This document shows, in pieces, positions 23,481 to 34,899 of a stretch of 64,000 nt of DNA. Source of the DNA: Saturnia japonica (taxonomy: Eukaryota > Arthropoda > Insecta > Lepidoptera > Saturniidae); the NCBI GenBank assembly GCA_033032175.1, contig CM065304.1:15500001-15564000 (forward strand), read 5' to 3'. Under the pieces are notes generated by a model that did not search any database, was not told the origin of the DNA, and saw only the letters and a list, made by a program, of their open reading frames with translations. Made by a program: the position numbers and the translations under genes. The first letter of the stretch is position 1; every line of letters begins with the position of its first letter.

Positions 23481-24111
23481 TTGTAAGAAATTAATATTGT
23501 TAGAAAACCCTGTGTCTAAAGTTAAAAGAATATGCTGAATTTCATTATTTTTTGTGTTAGTGTTCACAGTAACAGTCGTTTTCTTCGATACAATAATATC
23601 AATTCTTTTAGTAAATGGTTTTATGTGTCTTGTAGATTCAAGGGTGTATTTTTTAATGGTTTTTAGAGCCACTGTTAGACCTTTAAAAGTGTCGTGGCTG
23701 GTTTTGTATAATTTAAGTTTCAACGTAATCACGTAAGAAATAATATAGTATAGTTAAGTTTGGTGACTTCGTTTGTAGTAATTCATTTTTTTAGAAGTTA
23801 TCAATTAAAATAGTTCGTTGGTTACCTTGAATATGAAGTATAGAAAACCAGTTATGATGCCGTTGAAGGTCTAAAACAGCCATAGAGATCATTTTAAGGC
23901 AAATTCACCACTTAAAAATACAAAATGCTGTAGGACGATCTAAAAGAGTTTATTATTGAATTAATGGTAATTATTCTAGTAATTTTAAATATCTATAAAT
24001 AGATGAAAATTAAACATCTATAAACAGGTAAACGTTAGAGACAAGGTTTCCTGGCAACATAATCCTATCAACATACACATACATAAATACATCATATCAT
24101 TATCCTTACAA

Positions 24112-24197
24112 CCTACACTATCAATTGTCTTAATAAAATTACATACCTTTTTTTTTAAATAAAAATTATTATTTTCGATTCCCGACTCGTATATAAG
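24112..24197 (+). repeat. tRNA-like repeat, family G (right arm, pair 2)
   Basis: ACTATCAATTGTC, ATTACATACCTTT, CGATTCCCGACTC and TATAAGTTTTTTG mirror the left arm at 23400-23480. The spacer is about 630 bases. The arm ends about 20 bases before SINE D copy 2. Confidence 0.6.
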
Positions 24198-24214
24198 TTT
24201 TTTGATATGTTTTT

Positions 24215-24535
24215 ATCATTATAGGTTTAGCGTTGTGGCCGTAATCTCACCTGATCTTAAGTGACGATATGGCTCAAGATGGTAGCACGGTAAGCCTAGT
24301 GGGGGACTGGCTCTCAAGTGCAGCTGCTGGAATACACCTATTGGTGCTTGACGACAGATTTTCAACTTGAGGATGGTAGCTAGGCAAGCGGGCATTAGAA
24401 AAACTCCTACCACCATGCTATGGTTTCATCACGATGACGAAAGCTCAGGCTCATTGCAGGAGTTCGAAGTCACGTTGATCGATGCGGGTCCATACACGCT
24501 TCCATCTGAACCATCATTGCTTCAAGAAGTATGAA
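24215..24535 (-). mobile_element. tRNA-derived SINE, family D (copy 2)
   Basis: On the minus strand the element begins GAAGCAATGATGGTTCAG and carries an eroded B-box region (ACTTCGAACTCC). The body then matches the other two copies. The tail runs into GGCCACAACGCTAAACC. Short frames inside it are accidental. Confidence 0.75.
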
Positions 24536-24540
24536 TGCAG

Positions 24541-26005
24541 TTTTTCTTATCTTTAAAATCGATACAATGGTTGTTTAGAACATATTATTTCTCTATCTTT
24601 TATAGTTTCAAAAGTCTTCGCACTAACCCACTATTACATCTTGTATACCACACAAAATTATGTATTTACATTAGCAAATAGCGTACATATACATGTATTG
24701 TCGATTTGATTTGATGTATACAAAGGTATATTTATTATTTAACTACCTTTTGCCGTTTAGAAATAAAACGACTCGCGCACCACCTATTTTAATGTGATTG
24801 CATTAATACAGAAACTTTTACCGGTAAGCTCACAACCATTATCCAAAGTCTCATCTAATTCGAATGAATCATATAGGAATGCCTAAGTGCTAAACATTTG
24901 GTTTTATATAGAAAGAAAGAAAGAAAATATATTTACTATAGAAAGCATTACAACACAGAACATTACACACGGCGGGCGCAGACACCATTAGATCACAATG
25001 CATGAAAATTAACATAAAATAAAAATTTAAAAACTGTAAACTACATTATCAAATGATTTATTTTAATATGTATATAACATAATGGCCTGTGCTGCAGGGC
25101 CACTCAATACCTATATTATATGTATATAAGATATATAATCAACAATAATATACGATTCTTTCCGGGTATATGGTACTGAATTCTTTAATTTATCAGTTTC
25201 TATATTATAAAAGGAAATTTTTTTCAGAAAGCTATGCTCATCTATAGTCGTACAAGTAAATCAAAGAGTACATGGCAACTAAATTCACATTGCTGTAATA
25301 AAGTGGTCCCCTAAATTTTAATAAATAGTTTAAAATATTAGTAAAATACTTTAAAATTAATATTTATATTTAATAAATGAAGATAACAAAATCCCTTTGA
25401 GAGATTAATTCTCAAAGGTGTTTTTTTAATTATTGAATGATGGTATTCCTAATAAAAGAAATTCAACTAACATATACGAGATGTCATCTATTTAACTCAC
25501 ATGCCAACTGCTCGATTGCTTATATTTTATAATGTGCGAAGTGTTTTCCCGGGTCAGCTATTCATGTCAAAATCATAAATTCTTTTCAGCTTTACAAATA
25601 TTAGAAGAACTAAATTTAAAATAAACTTAAACTAAACCTAGCTAAGCACTAAACTAAATTTATAAATTAGTTATTAGTTATATTAGCCGACCTTAGTTGT
25701 AGACAAATTAGGACCAATAGAATACATTTTAAAAGAGCCTTCATTATAAATCTTCGTGTTTTAAGTAAGGACAAATTCAAATTTCAATATTAAACTGGGA
25801 ATATTATATTAATTCAAACTGACTGCCCTTATAAAAAATTAGTACCTAATACGAACCAACATTAATAATTGGCAACAGTAATTGTAATTCATGGTGCTGA
25901 AATAATTAGATCAGAGGTTTCGGTTCGAGCTTATATATGTACAAATTTTTTTACGTCTATGAACAACCTTGAATTTAATTAAAAGACTATAGTTACTACA
26001 TAGGG
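24541..26005. other. AT-rich stretch with a (GAAA)n run and a hairpin
   Basis: A GAAA microsatellite at 24911-24928 resembles 4635-4651. CCTTTGAGA and TCTCAAAGG form a perfect 9-bp hairpin at 25394-25418. No gene recognised. Confidence 0.5.
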
Positions 26006-26008
26006 TGA

Positions 26009-26057
26009 GTGACTATCACTATAGTGATGCTGATAGTCACTATCACTGTGATTGTTG
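26009..26057. repeat. Nested palindromes
   Basis: GTGACTATCA (26009-26018) pairs with TGATAGTCAC (26031-26040). ATCACTATAGTGAT (26015-26028) is itself a perfect palindrome, and ATCACTGTGAT follows at 26043-26053. Confidence 0.7.
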
Positions 26058-26220
26058 GGGGCCCCTAGATGGAGACGGGTGAAGACTCCCGGTTTGGACG
26101 GGTGTTTTTGTTGTACCGGATGCTCATCTCGTGACGTGAAACCTGTAGGTACGATGGCCGGCGAGTCTAGATGGCGATGAGTTCGAAATAGCTATTAAAA
26201 ATAAATAAAAGGACGGATAT
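26058..26220 (+). mobile_element. Possible LINE 3' UTR, GC-rich
   Basis: GGGGGCCCCTAGATGG, GACGGGTGAAGACTCCCGG and a distal AAATAAATAAAAGG give the look of a retroelement 3' UTR with an A-rich end. No coding tail is recognised, so this is tentative. Confidence 0.3.
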
Positions 26221-26690
26221 TCTTCAGTACCGGCGTTCGTATTTCAACCGAATGCTTCTTTACTATCTTTTTGTAGTACCGCTACGATGTTACTACACCT
26301 GCTACGATTTGCGTAGTTTCTTGACGAAGCTTAAGTACCTCGAAACATTATCATAAAGAATAATCGTAGCACTTTCTGCTCTATTTTCACTACGATTGCA
26401 CTGTTTTTCACTATAATATGTTCATAATATTTATCCATATAAATTATATATTTTGTCCTTTCTATTTCCCATACATATAAACTTATAAATACAAAAAAAA
26501 ATCAATTTAGGCACTAAGAAGGCACTTATGAACGTCAAAACATTACTGCCGGTTCGGAAAACATCCCAGTAATTGAAAAGAACCAGTAAAAAACTCGATC
26601 GGGTTTAACTTTTTCTTTTTTGATCAGTACAAAAATATTAACATATAATAATAACAATGTTACATAAATATGTGATATAATGCAATAATT

Positions 26691-27170
26691 TCATGAATGC
26701 ATATACAGAGAGAGAGAGAGTCTCCTCCAGACGTCACTGTCATTCAAACAATGATCCACCCTATAATAACCTTTTGACAATAGATCCTGCTTGACATTGT
26801 CCTTGAACTTGTTGTCCGGCAAATCAGTAATGTGTTTAGGGATCTTATTATAGAACCTAACACTATTACCGGAAAAACTTTTATTGCTCTTACTAAGTCT
26901 AAAACATGGTACAATTAATTTATATTCATTTCTAGTATTCACATTATGTTGGTCATTAACAAAATGTAGCTTGTCAAAGTTTTTACGAACATACATTAAG
27001 TTATCAAGCATGTATTGGGAGGGCAAGGTTATAATACTATAATCCAGGCACTTGTTAATCACTGATTCGCGGGGTTTCATACTGTAGATTGCTCGAACTA
27101 ACCGCTTTTGTAATATAAATATTGTATCTGCCACAGCTGCAGTTCCCCACAGCAAAATACCGTAAGACAT
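26691..27170 (-). pseudogene. LINE ORF2 C-terminal domain (open segment)
   Basis: A 159-codon frame, the longest in the window, begins MSYGILLWGTAAVADTIFIL and continues QKRLVRAIYSM. SYGI-LWG, LQKR-(V/A)RAI, NVNTRN, FYNKIP and NKFK-VK-LL-KGYY are the standard landmarks of the post-RT domain of insect jockey/CR1-like LINEs. The methionine is internal to the domain, so this is a fragment of a larger protein and not a gene start. The upstream frame (KIRQLTDITT) continues after one shift. Confidence 0.85.
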
Positions 27171-27905
27171 TAAGCTATGGAACTAAGCGAAGTAGACTAA
27201 CCTAGTGTGGTAATGTCTGTTAACTGTCGAATTTTGCGTACTGTGAAAAGTTTTAATGTACGGACCTTACAGTAATTTTGAGTCAAGCGTAATACTCAAG
27301 AAGACAGTAACTATTAACTAAACCTATCAAATTTCCTTCTACCTTGATACTACTATCAACATGCCGAACATTGGATAAGGTAAATCTCATGCATTTAGTT
27401 TTGTTTGCATTTAGCAGTAAATTATTTGCAGCAAATCATTCACATATTTTAATTAAAGTATTGTTAAATTTCCTAACGTCTGAATCTATTCTTTTTCAAT
27501 TTAAATTTAAGTGGTGTGTCGTCTGCAAAAAGAACCATGTCAGCACTGTTTTCAACCACTAGCGGTAGATCGTTTATATATACGAGAAACACAAACGGTC
27601 CTAAGAACTCCGATTCTAGCTCAAGATTCCGAAAAGGTTGCCCCATTTATATTTATTTTATAAGAGATTAGCAGGTCGAGAGAAGTTTCACGCACACCAT
27701 AGTGCTTCAGCTTAAGTATAAGCGTACTGTGTTCAACGCAGTCGAAGGCCTTTGAGAGATCATAGAACACATCGATTGCATCCTGCGATCCCTCCCAGGC
27801 ACCAAGTATATAACTTAGCAGCATTACACTAGCGCCAGTTGTTGATTTTGATTTCGTGAAACCATACTGCCGATCATCCAAAATCTCTTGTGTATTTCGT
27901 AAAAC
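27171..27905 (-). pseudogene. LINE reverse transcriptase domain (broken)
   Basis: From 27899 down the peptide reads ILDDRQYGFTKSKSTTGASV, then AIDVFYDLSKAFDCVEHSTL, then ILKLKHYGV. F-D-SKAFD is RT motif A with its catalytic Asp. After a frame change, GPFVFLVYINDLPLV leads to VLFADDT at 27515-27529, the FADD catalytic box (motif C). Past this the frame is lost until KIRQLTDITTL near 27230. Reverse transcriptase would have used target-primed synthesis. Here the gene lacks its endonuclease and all N-terminal sequence. Confidence 0.85.
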
Positions 27906-27909
27906 CTAA

Positions 27910-28020
27910 CGTGTAAAAAAAGGACAATTTTAATCTACATTAAATGCACAAGTTATCACATTTATCTGGATGAAGATTAATACTGAATTAGAGAAAATAG
28001 CTTCGCAAATAACCTAATAT
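27910..28020 (-). mobile_element. Helitron B fragment (distal part)
   Basis: ACAATTTTAATCTACATTAA, TTTATCTGGATGA, ACTGAATTAGAG and GCTTCGCAAATAAC align with 8518-8615 and 50618-50705. Only the 5' portion of the Helitron is present. Junction with the LINE at about 27905. Confidence 0.65.
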
Positions 28021-28114
28021 TAAAGATAAAATTCGTTGTTATGAGTAAATCTTAGGAGATAGATATATACCATTGCGGACTTTTCTGTAGTCTTTTAAAA
28101 GAACTAAAATTCCT

Positions 28115-28210
28115 TAGTACATTATTTTGATATATATCTTAAAGTTTAGCCAACGTAAGCCATGTAAGCACCCTAAAAGCGATTTATTGACGACTTCATT
28201 ACAAAACATT
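28115..28210 (+). repeat. Dispersed repeat, family H fragment
   Basis: ATTTTGATATATATCTT, GTTTAGCCAACGTAAGC and CCCTAAAAGC parallel 35070-35140 (TTTGATATATCTG, GTTTACTCAGCGTAAGC, CCCCAAAAGC). Confidence 0.5.
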
Positions 28211-30380
28211 GGATTATCTCTAATATACAAAAACTTAATTGTAATATGTTGTATATACAACCAACCGTGAAAATTTATCTAAATGATAGTGAACACTGTA
28301 TAAATATCAGTTGCGTGATTTAAAAGAAGTAAGCGGATAACCGTACAGACGCGGATAGCGACTTTATATTATGTATTGATAATATATTGTGAGTAAAAAT
28401 CTTATTTCCTAGTACTCACTTTGTTACCGTGTGTCGCCAACAGTGAGTAAGCCTGAACGCTCGATAAATGATCTCGTATATTATATGCCATTTAGGGGTA
28501 AAATACAGAACCATAAATTTTATCGACGTTTTAAATCACCAATACGTCGTGGGCTGGCGTAGTCATTAAGTTCCGGAAGAGGTTTTCATTCAGTATTGAG
28601 TCATATCCAAGATGGTAGCTTTATTACATATATGTTGGGTGACCTTTGCTGAGACAATGAACGAGATATGAAAAGTGAGTAAAATATTATATTTTCATCG
28701 AAATATAGCGGAAATAAAAGATTCTCCTACTTGGAAGTGGGTGAAAATTATGTAGTAAAATTTCGCATATAAAACTTCAAGAGAAACTAATAAAAACAAC
28801 GGTAAAGTGAGGATTCCTCGCAGAACTATTGCGTTAAGATACATCAAAAGAAGCTTAAAACATACATTGAACTTTATTATGTACGTGTTTATAGCAAGCT
28901 GCTTCTTAAAAGTTCTTAATAAAGATAAAACCGAACATTGTTGAACTAAATAATTTTGAATTTAATTTCCCAAGAAAATTAAAAGTAAGATTAGTTGACA
29001 CCTATTTTTTCCCCTCATACATATGGCCCCAGGTAAGATTTAACAAAATAACAGTAATTTATTATAGTTGTAAAAAGATACTGAATATTCACAAAATTAT
29101 ACAACACTCATTAAATTGGCATACGTTTTCACATATAAAAAAGGGTCATATACGAAGTTACTGCGATCGTGGGCTGAAAGAGTTATATACCTATTTACCA
29201 ATACTTGTTCATTAAATAGACTACCATAATAGGAGATAGCCATAATTCAATTACCTATTTTTTTTCATAGTAACACGATAAAGTGACTGCAATCTGACTG
29301 TGTTCCTTTAAAAAAATATTTAATTTTTATTGCCGGTGCTATTGACGAACCATGGACGAACAATTTCATTAATGATCCCGTTAAAAGAAGTTAAAAAAAT
29401 AATTCGTTAGGAAGAGTTGTTGTTGATAATAATGAAACTATATTCAGGGTGTCATCTACTAACAATTTGTTTATCTAACATGACAGAGCAGCTGTTAGAA
29501 TGTTAAGTTCTATAATGTTATAAATAATTATAATTTTAATATCAAGTTTAGGACAATTGTTAAAAAGGTAATTTGGCACCTGGCCGGATTCTTTTAAATT
29601 TATGGAGGTAACTTTTATGCATATCGTGAAAAACTAATTAGACCAAAAAATAATAGTCTTTAAAATAATCACATTTATACAAAGATCGAAACAAAAAGGC
29701 ACATAATCGTATGTCAAAATGTTTCAACTAGATTGAAAAGGAAAAGACAGTAAGTAATGTAGAAAGAAACAGTACCTACTTATAGGGTATGGTTTTCATA
29801 ATATTTTATTAATGTGCTTTTAGCTTACAAATGGATATGCTTCTAAGAAAACAAAATGCCGATGTAGGTATTCTATTTTATTGCCACATAGTATAATCTA
29901 CTACTGTGTAGGTATCTACTACCTATTTGTTTTAATCCACCCCATATACTATTATGCATCAAACAATTCAAAAGTGGTAAAGTAAAAAAGTAGTGTAGTT
30001 AGGAATAAAAATTCAATATAATATTTTTGATTATCAGATGTAATTTTTTACTTATTTCTTTACTTTAACATGGAGGGTATTGACCAGGAGTACCTCTATA
30101 TATGTATGAAAAAGTGTCCGTTGAAAAGCATCTAATTAGGGTGGCGCCACTGTAGCAAGCGCCAAGTACCTAAATGGTGCCAAAAGTTATTATTTTTTAA
30201 TTTTCGCTAAATTGGACAACCTTTCACTTCACAAGGTTTTCCTATTATTGTTCAATTATTTATTTAAGTCTTACAGTAGTAAAAACTATAAAATCGCGAA
30301 AAAGTATCGTTCCCTCTTGATATACTAGCGCCATTTTGGTGGGTTTTTGAATTGTAATTTGCTGCTTACCGCTGGACATT
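28211..30380. other. AT-rich stretch without a recognised gene
   Basis: 2.2 kb without a frame or repeat I can name. A small patch near 28555 (GGCGTAGTCATTAAGTTCCGG) weakly recalls family K. Confidence 0.45.
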
Positions 30381-31100
30381 TTTTAAACTTCTCTTCCATA
30401 AAAGATGGTTCTCGTTATCTCTACCCTCCATAATTTTATCACTTCTAAGGTCAAAAGTTTTATTTAATTCATTATTACCGTACTTAACATTTCAATCGAC
30501 GAAGTATCAAAGTACACTAACTACTACGTAGTCAATTATTATCAAGGTATTATAAAATGTATAAACTATATTTACTAGGTCATTGATAACTTTATGATTT
30601 TAAACTGATTTATTAAAATAATAAGTTTGGGAAACTATATACGTTGCCATCTTTGGTTTAAATAGGAAACTCGCAAAGCTAGTATTTAATTCTTTCTACT
30701 TGTAGTAGTACAAACTAGATGGCGTAATAAACTCATTTTAAACTTGTTTTCCTCAAAAGATGGTTCTCCTTACCTTTACCCTCCATAATTTTATCACTTC
30801 TAAAGTCAAAAGTTTTATTTTAATCAATAATACCGCACTTAACATTTCAATCGACGCAGTATCAAAGTACACTAACTACTACTTAGTCAATTATAATCAA
30901 GGTATTATAAAATCTATAAACTATATTTATTAGGTCATCGATAACTCTGTGATTTTAAACTGATATAGTAAAATAAAAAGTTTTTGGAAACTATGTACGT
31001 TGCCATCTTTGGTTTAAATAGGAAACTCGCAAAGCTAGTATTTAAGTTTTGCTACTTGTAGTTCTAGTATTACAAACTAGATGGCGTTATAAACTCATTT
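30381..31100 (+). repeat. Direct tandem duplication, 355-bp unit
   Basis: Unit 1 (30381-30740) and unit 2 (about 30736-31100) align along their whole length with a period of 355. Shared landmarks are AAAGATGGTTCTC, CCCTCCATAATTTTATCAC, CTAACTACTAC-TAGTCAATTA, and GTTGCCATCTTTGGTTTAAA near the end, then ACTAGATGGCGT. Identity is roughly 90% by eye. No third unit or coding frame. This could be a short satellite block or a recent unequal duplication. Confidence 0.9.
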
Positions 31101-31429
31101 AATGAAACGGCATGTAGGGATGTACACAAAAAAATTAATTCGTTTACAAATAAAAAAATTATGTTAATTAAATATAGTTACATATTTTTATACATTGCAT
31201 AGATCATAAAAATATAGTTCGATGTACATATTATGCACATTTATAACATTATTGCATTTTAATCAATAATATAAAATATACGTTATTATAATTATTTTTA
31301 ATGAATATTATGAATTTTAATTCCCAATCTGCTGGAATGATTACGTGAAAAGAGACGGAAGTGTACTGGAAGCCCGGGAAGCGCGTGCTATTTTTTTTAG
31401 TTTGACCAATGAGTGCACACGTTGGTAGA

Positions 31430-31485
31430 GTTGACTGTCAGATGGTACCAACTCATTTTCCGAGAGGTTGGTACTGTTAGTCAAC
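31430..31485. repeat. Nested hairpin in a GC-richer island
   Basis: GTTGACT pairs with AGTCAAC (31430-31436 and 31479-31485). Inside it GTACCAAC pairs with GTTGGTAC (31445-31452 and 31467-31474). The surrounding 31330-31570 is GC-richer than its flanks and not protein-like. Confidence 0.7.
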
Positions 31486-31570
31486 AGTGTGTTCGTGTGT
31501 GTAACGAGAAAGAGAAAGGGAAATAGAGAAGCTGAACGCAACAATTGTGCGCCTAGCCTACAATGTTGTG

Positions 31571-32185
31571 TATAAAGTGTGTTGTTAGATAAACTAATTT
31601 AAATGTGTAAACTATATTAAGTCAGATGATGCACATTATATGCGACTACTCTAAGGCTCGTTGGTTTTTTTATTTATCAACACCGATTTTTAATTATATA
31701 GAAAATAGTCTTACTTGGAATAAACTAAATCCATCTAAATGAATAGTTAAAATAATTATAAGTATTTTTTATATTCAATTATACGGTTTAGTATATTATA
31801 TATTATTGCTTTAAAAATATCACTGCCAGTGGAAAGCACAATTTAGACTACATATTATTTCAAGCAATATTTAAGAGTAAACGCGTGAACATAAGCATTC
31901 CGAATTCTATTTACTACAGTGCTCCTGAAGGTAATCAAAACGAAGTTTATGCCTTTATGATTCATACCTTAGATAACGTGAAGTTGTGAATGTAACATCT
32001 AATGTAAACGTGAATTAGCTCATTAATTTTACATCAAATTATTTCAATTACAATTTTATCTATTCAGGAACATAACATTTTTTTTTCTTTATTTGCCTCC
32101 AGTGCGTAAGTACCTCTATAGTCTATACCATTAGCGATTTGTGCGCACGTTCGTGATAATTTCCGATTTAGTACAACTTCTTTAT
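31571..32185. other. AT-rich stretch without a recognised gene
   Basis: Nothing recognised. Confidence 0.5.
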
Positions 32186-32529
32186 AATAGGTGACGTGCG
32201 AGTCTTTTTTTCTCTTTATTTAAGGGGCTTTTACATTTGGTCTATGCCAGCCCCGTCGGAGCATATCCAAATTCAACAAAAAACAACATAAAATTCTACA
32301 GTAAATAAACTAATAACTAAATAAAAAATACTACATACTTTTATCCCATAATCTATAACAATTAACAATAAAGTTCCACAGCATACGAGCTGAACCAGAA
32401 GTCGGTTCCGCTAGTATACTGTGGAAAATACCTACACCTAAAGAACATAACCTTAAACTTAAAATTAAACGTCACGTCGTTTGCTTATTTTATACTTAAC
32501 ACATTCCACCAATAAGTAACGTGCGAGTC
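32186..32529 (-). mobile_element. LINE 3' UTR insertion with target-site duplication
   Basis: AATAGGTGACGTGCGAGTC (32186-32204) and AATAAGTAACGTGCGAGTC (32511-32529) flank a 306-bp insert and differ at two positions, an imperfect 19-bp target-site duplication. Read on the minus strand the insert ends GACGGGGCTGGCATAG, AAGCCCCTTAAATAAAGAG and an A-rich tail, which is a poly-A signal plus tail. This is a 5'-truncated retroelement or processed transcript. Coding sequence within it is not recognisable. Confidence 0.75.
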
Positions 32530-32569
32530 GTTTCATTACAAAGACATCGTGCTGTTTAGTAGGAGATAA

Positions 32570-32640
32570 TCATTGTTCCGACTGAATCGTGACCAACATA
32601 CACCAGGTCTAATACTCGCCTTATTGATATGCTTAGGAGG
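32570..32640 (+). repeat. Dispersed repeat, family N (copy 1)
   Basis: GACTGAATCGTGACCAACAT, ACACCAGGTCTAATACTCGCC match 44515-44560 (GACTGAATAGCGACCATCAT, ATACCAGGTGTAACACTAGCC). Related words (GCGACCGACGTGTAGATAG) recur to 32830. Confidence 0.55.
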
Positions 32641-33625
32641 GTCATTGTTCCGCGATCAGCGGGTCTATATCTAGTAATCAAGCAGGTTGGTAGACATCTG
32701 TACTCGACTGGGTCGCGACCGACGTGTAGATAGTGATTTACGTATAACAGTGACTTTCTTTTCGTTTACCGCGTTTTGGGATCAGCCAGTGTACCTATAT
32801 CCAGTCGCTGGCTAGACTGCGAAGACAGTCACTTTTTATTCCAATGTATGCCCGAATCGTAAAAATATGAATTCAAAAACAAAGTCGCAGGCAAAAGCTA
32901 GTGTTTATTTATTTGGATTGACAACAGTCATTCATTAAAGATACATAAATAATAGTCAATAAGTAATAAGATTAATGAATAACTAATTACATCCAATCAC
33001 AGCTTGCATGAAATCAATAAATTAATGGTTATAATAAGAATTCAATTTATCTACCTAGAAAATTATTGTTAAATTATTACTTAATATGCCATAATAGAGA
33101 ACCATAATAAATTCTTAAAATAAAATTATTATTAAAGAACTAGAAATTACTATTGAAAAAAAAATACTGTTAGTTGGTAAGCGCATGACTTGACCGATTC
33201 GGCTAGTTCTTATAAAAAATGTTAGTAGTAGTCCGAATATAGTTTTTAGGGAAATAAAAATATTATGGTAATTTACCCAGAAAATTAGAAAAAAAAACTA
33301 ACGTTGCTTTTTTCTATTGTATTTTTTAACGACCTCAAAACTAATTCATAGTTCGAACTATAGATATGCATAATTTTTTTTTTTATAAACGTTACGGTCT
33401 TGGATGAGTTTTAAGGAAAATAATTAGGATAGATAGAGCTTTTGTCAAGTTATTGACTATTGGAAAGTGTAGAACAATGTCTCCGGAACCAGCTAGTAAT
33501 GAATAAATGTTATCTTTTTATATATGTATGTGTCATACTTGACCAATACATATTATTATTAATCTATTTTGTGTTAATCTTATATTTATCTTTTTGTGAT
33601 ACATTTTCTTGAAACTGATGACCTA
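32641..33625. other. AT-rich stretch without a recognised gene
   Basis: The left part to about 32830 has internal echoes of family N. The rest is unrecognised. Confidence 0.45.
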
Positions 33626-33629
33626 TTTA

Positions 33630-33785
33630 TTGAGGAAGGTAATAGGCTATATAACTTTCATACTACGGTCCCTAGAGGCGGAGCAGTAACTATGCACGTA
33701 AAGCAATCTGGCAAACTGTAAGTAAGTACCGGACGTGATGAAAATGATATGCTACACGGGTGAAACCGTGGGACACACCTATTTT
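33630..33785 (+). mobile_element. Family J repeat with eroded Helitron-like end
   Basis: Same ordered words as 11590-11725, then CACGG, GTGAAA, CCGTG (5-bp hairpin, 33755-33770) and ACACCTAT where CTAG would be expected. Compare the intact version at 43512-43540. Confidence 0.55.
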
Positions 33786-34899
33786 TACCTGACTTCGAAA
33801 ACGGTTTTTTTTTTTAGCGTATGTATGTATGTCTATTTCTTTGGCATGCTCTGTAGACGAAACGGCCTGATGGATTTTATCATACGAGGTGTCGTTAAAT
33901 TCGTCTTAATTGTGTGAGTGACATAATATTTAAGTACGACGTCTGAGAATCAAATAAAAAACGAACCGGTTTTTTTTTATCTAGTATTTTTTATCGGGTT
34001 GTTTTTTTTTTTAAATAATATAGCTTGTTTTCTTTCTTAAAATACTCCTTATTTTTTTATTTTCTCATGTTATTTTATTTTAATAATTCTATACTTTCTA
34101 ATTTATTAGGTACTTTGTGTTTTTTTTTTCAGAGCGATCACAGTGTATATTTTAATTTACCACATGAAAAAAATAATAATCATAGTCATGTCTATGTTCA
34201 AGCTGGCGAAACGAAAGAAAGCAAATTAAGGAACATTGAAATTGAAGATTGATTTATTTATTAAAAATTATTATATAAAATTATAAAGAAATTTAATCCC
34301 CTTTATTACATATACTATCCAATATTATATAAGGATCATTACCAACTGAGATTCATTGTGAGTGGAAAAGTTTCCTTGGCTTTATAACATAATTAAGCTG
34401 ATGAAAATAAATGATCTCAGAAACTGAGACAACCCGAGCGAGCGTGGAATTTAAACTGAATACTATTATTAAAAGTACTATTTAAATTATGATGAACTCT
34501 TAACTAAACATTATATAGTATACATAATTATATAATTTACAGTTTTTAACTTACTATTATTTTATCGTGTGAAATTTGTCATATCTGGTATAATCTGACT
34601 ACATAAATTTTTATCTCTGCGCTACAAATTCGAGGCTATTTTGTTCCACTCATCTCCTTCTCTCACTGAGTTCTCTACTTACCTTCAATTCAACCTCATT
34701 ACTCGATTTTACCAATGTTTTTTTCATTTGTTGGTTTTCAAGTGACCTCATCAGATCTACAAGAAGTTTCTTTCCCTATACACCCTGGCCACAATTACAT
34801 TTAGCATAAACTGATTTCTACATTACGAAATTCACGCATACAAATTACTTTAATCATAATAAGTAAGTATCTTATTCAAAAGAAGCTGTTCCAGCCGCT
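33786..34899. other. AT-rich stretch without a recognised gene
   Basis: T-rich runs give hydrophobic chance frames near 34025-34250. Nothing recognised. Confidence 0.5.

Larger units (their letters stand above)
26480..27905 (-). mobile_element. Jockey/CR1-like LINE, 5'-truncated
   Basis: A minus-strand non-LTR retrotransposon. Its 5' side (about 27905) starts inside the reverse transcriptase and abuts a Helitron B fragment. The order is RT motif A (27621-27881), the catalytic FADD box (27515-27529), the C-terminal domain (26691-27170), then an untranslated tail down to about 26480. The tail words CCCGATCGAGTTT, GAACCGG and CATAAGTGCCTT recur at 61740-61845 next to the same coding end, confirming a family. 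Frameshifts separate the open segments, so it is inactive. Confidence 0.85.

Noticed and set aside
30381..31100. LTR pair of a retrotransposon
   Set aside because: The units are immediately adjacent with no internal region, and no TG...CA ends or primer-binding site were seen.
31341..31544. 67-codon minus-strand frame
   Set aside because: Overlaps the nested hairpin. Composition and lack of similarity do not support a protein.
34025..34252. 75-codon hydrophobic frame
   Set aside because: T-rich DNA yields runs of Phe and Leu by chance. No motif.
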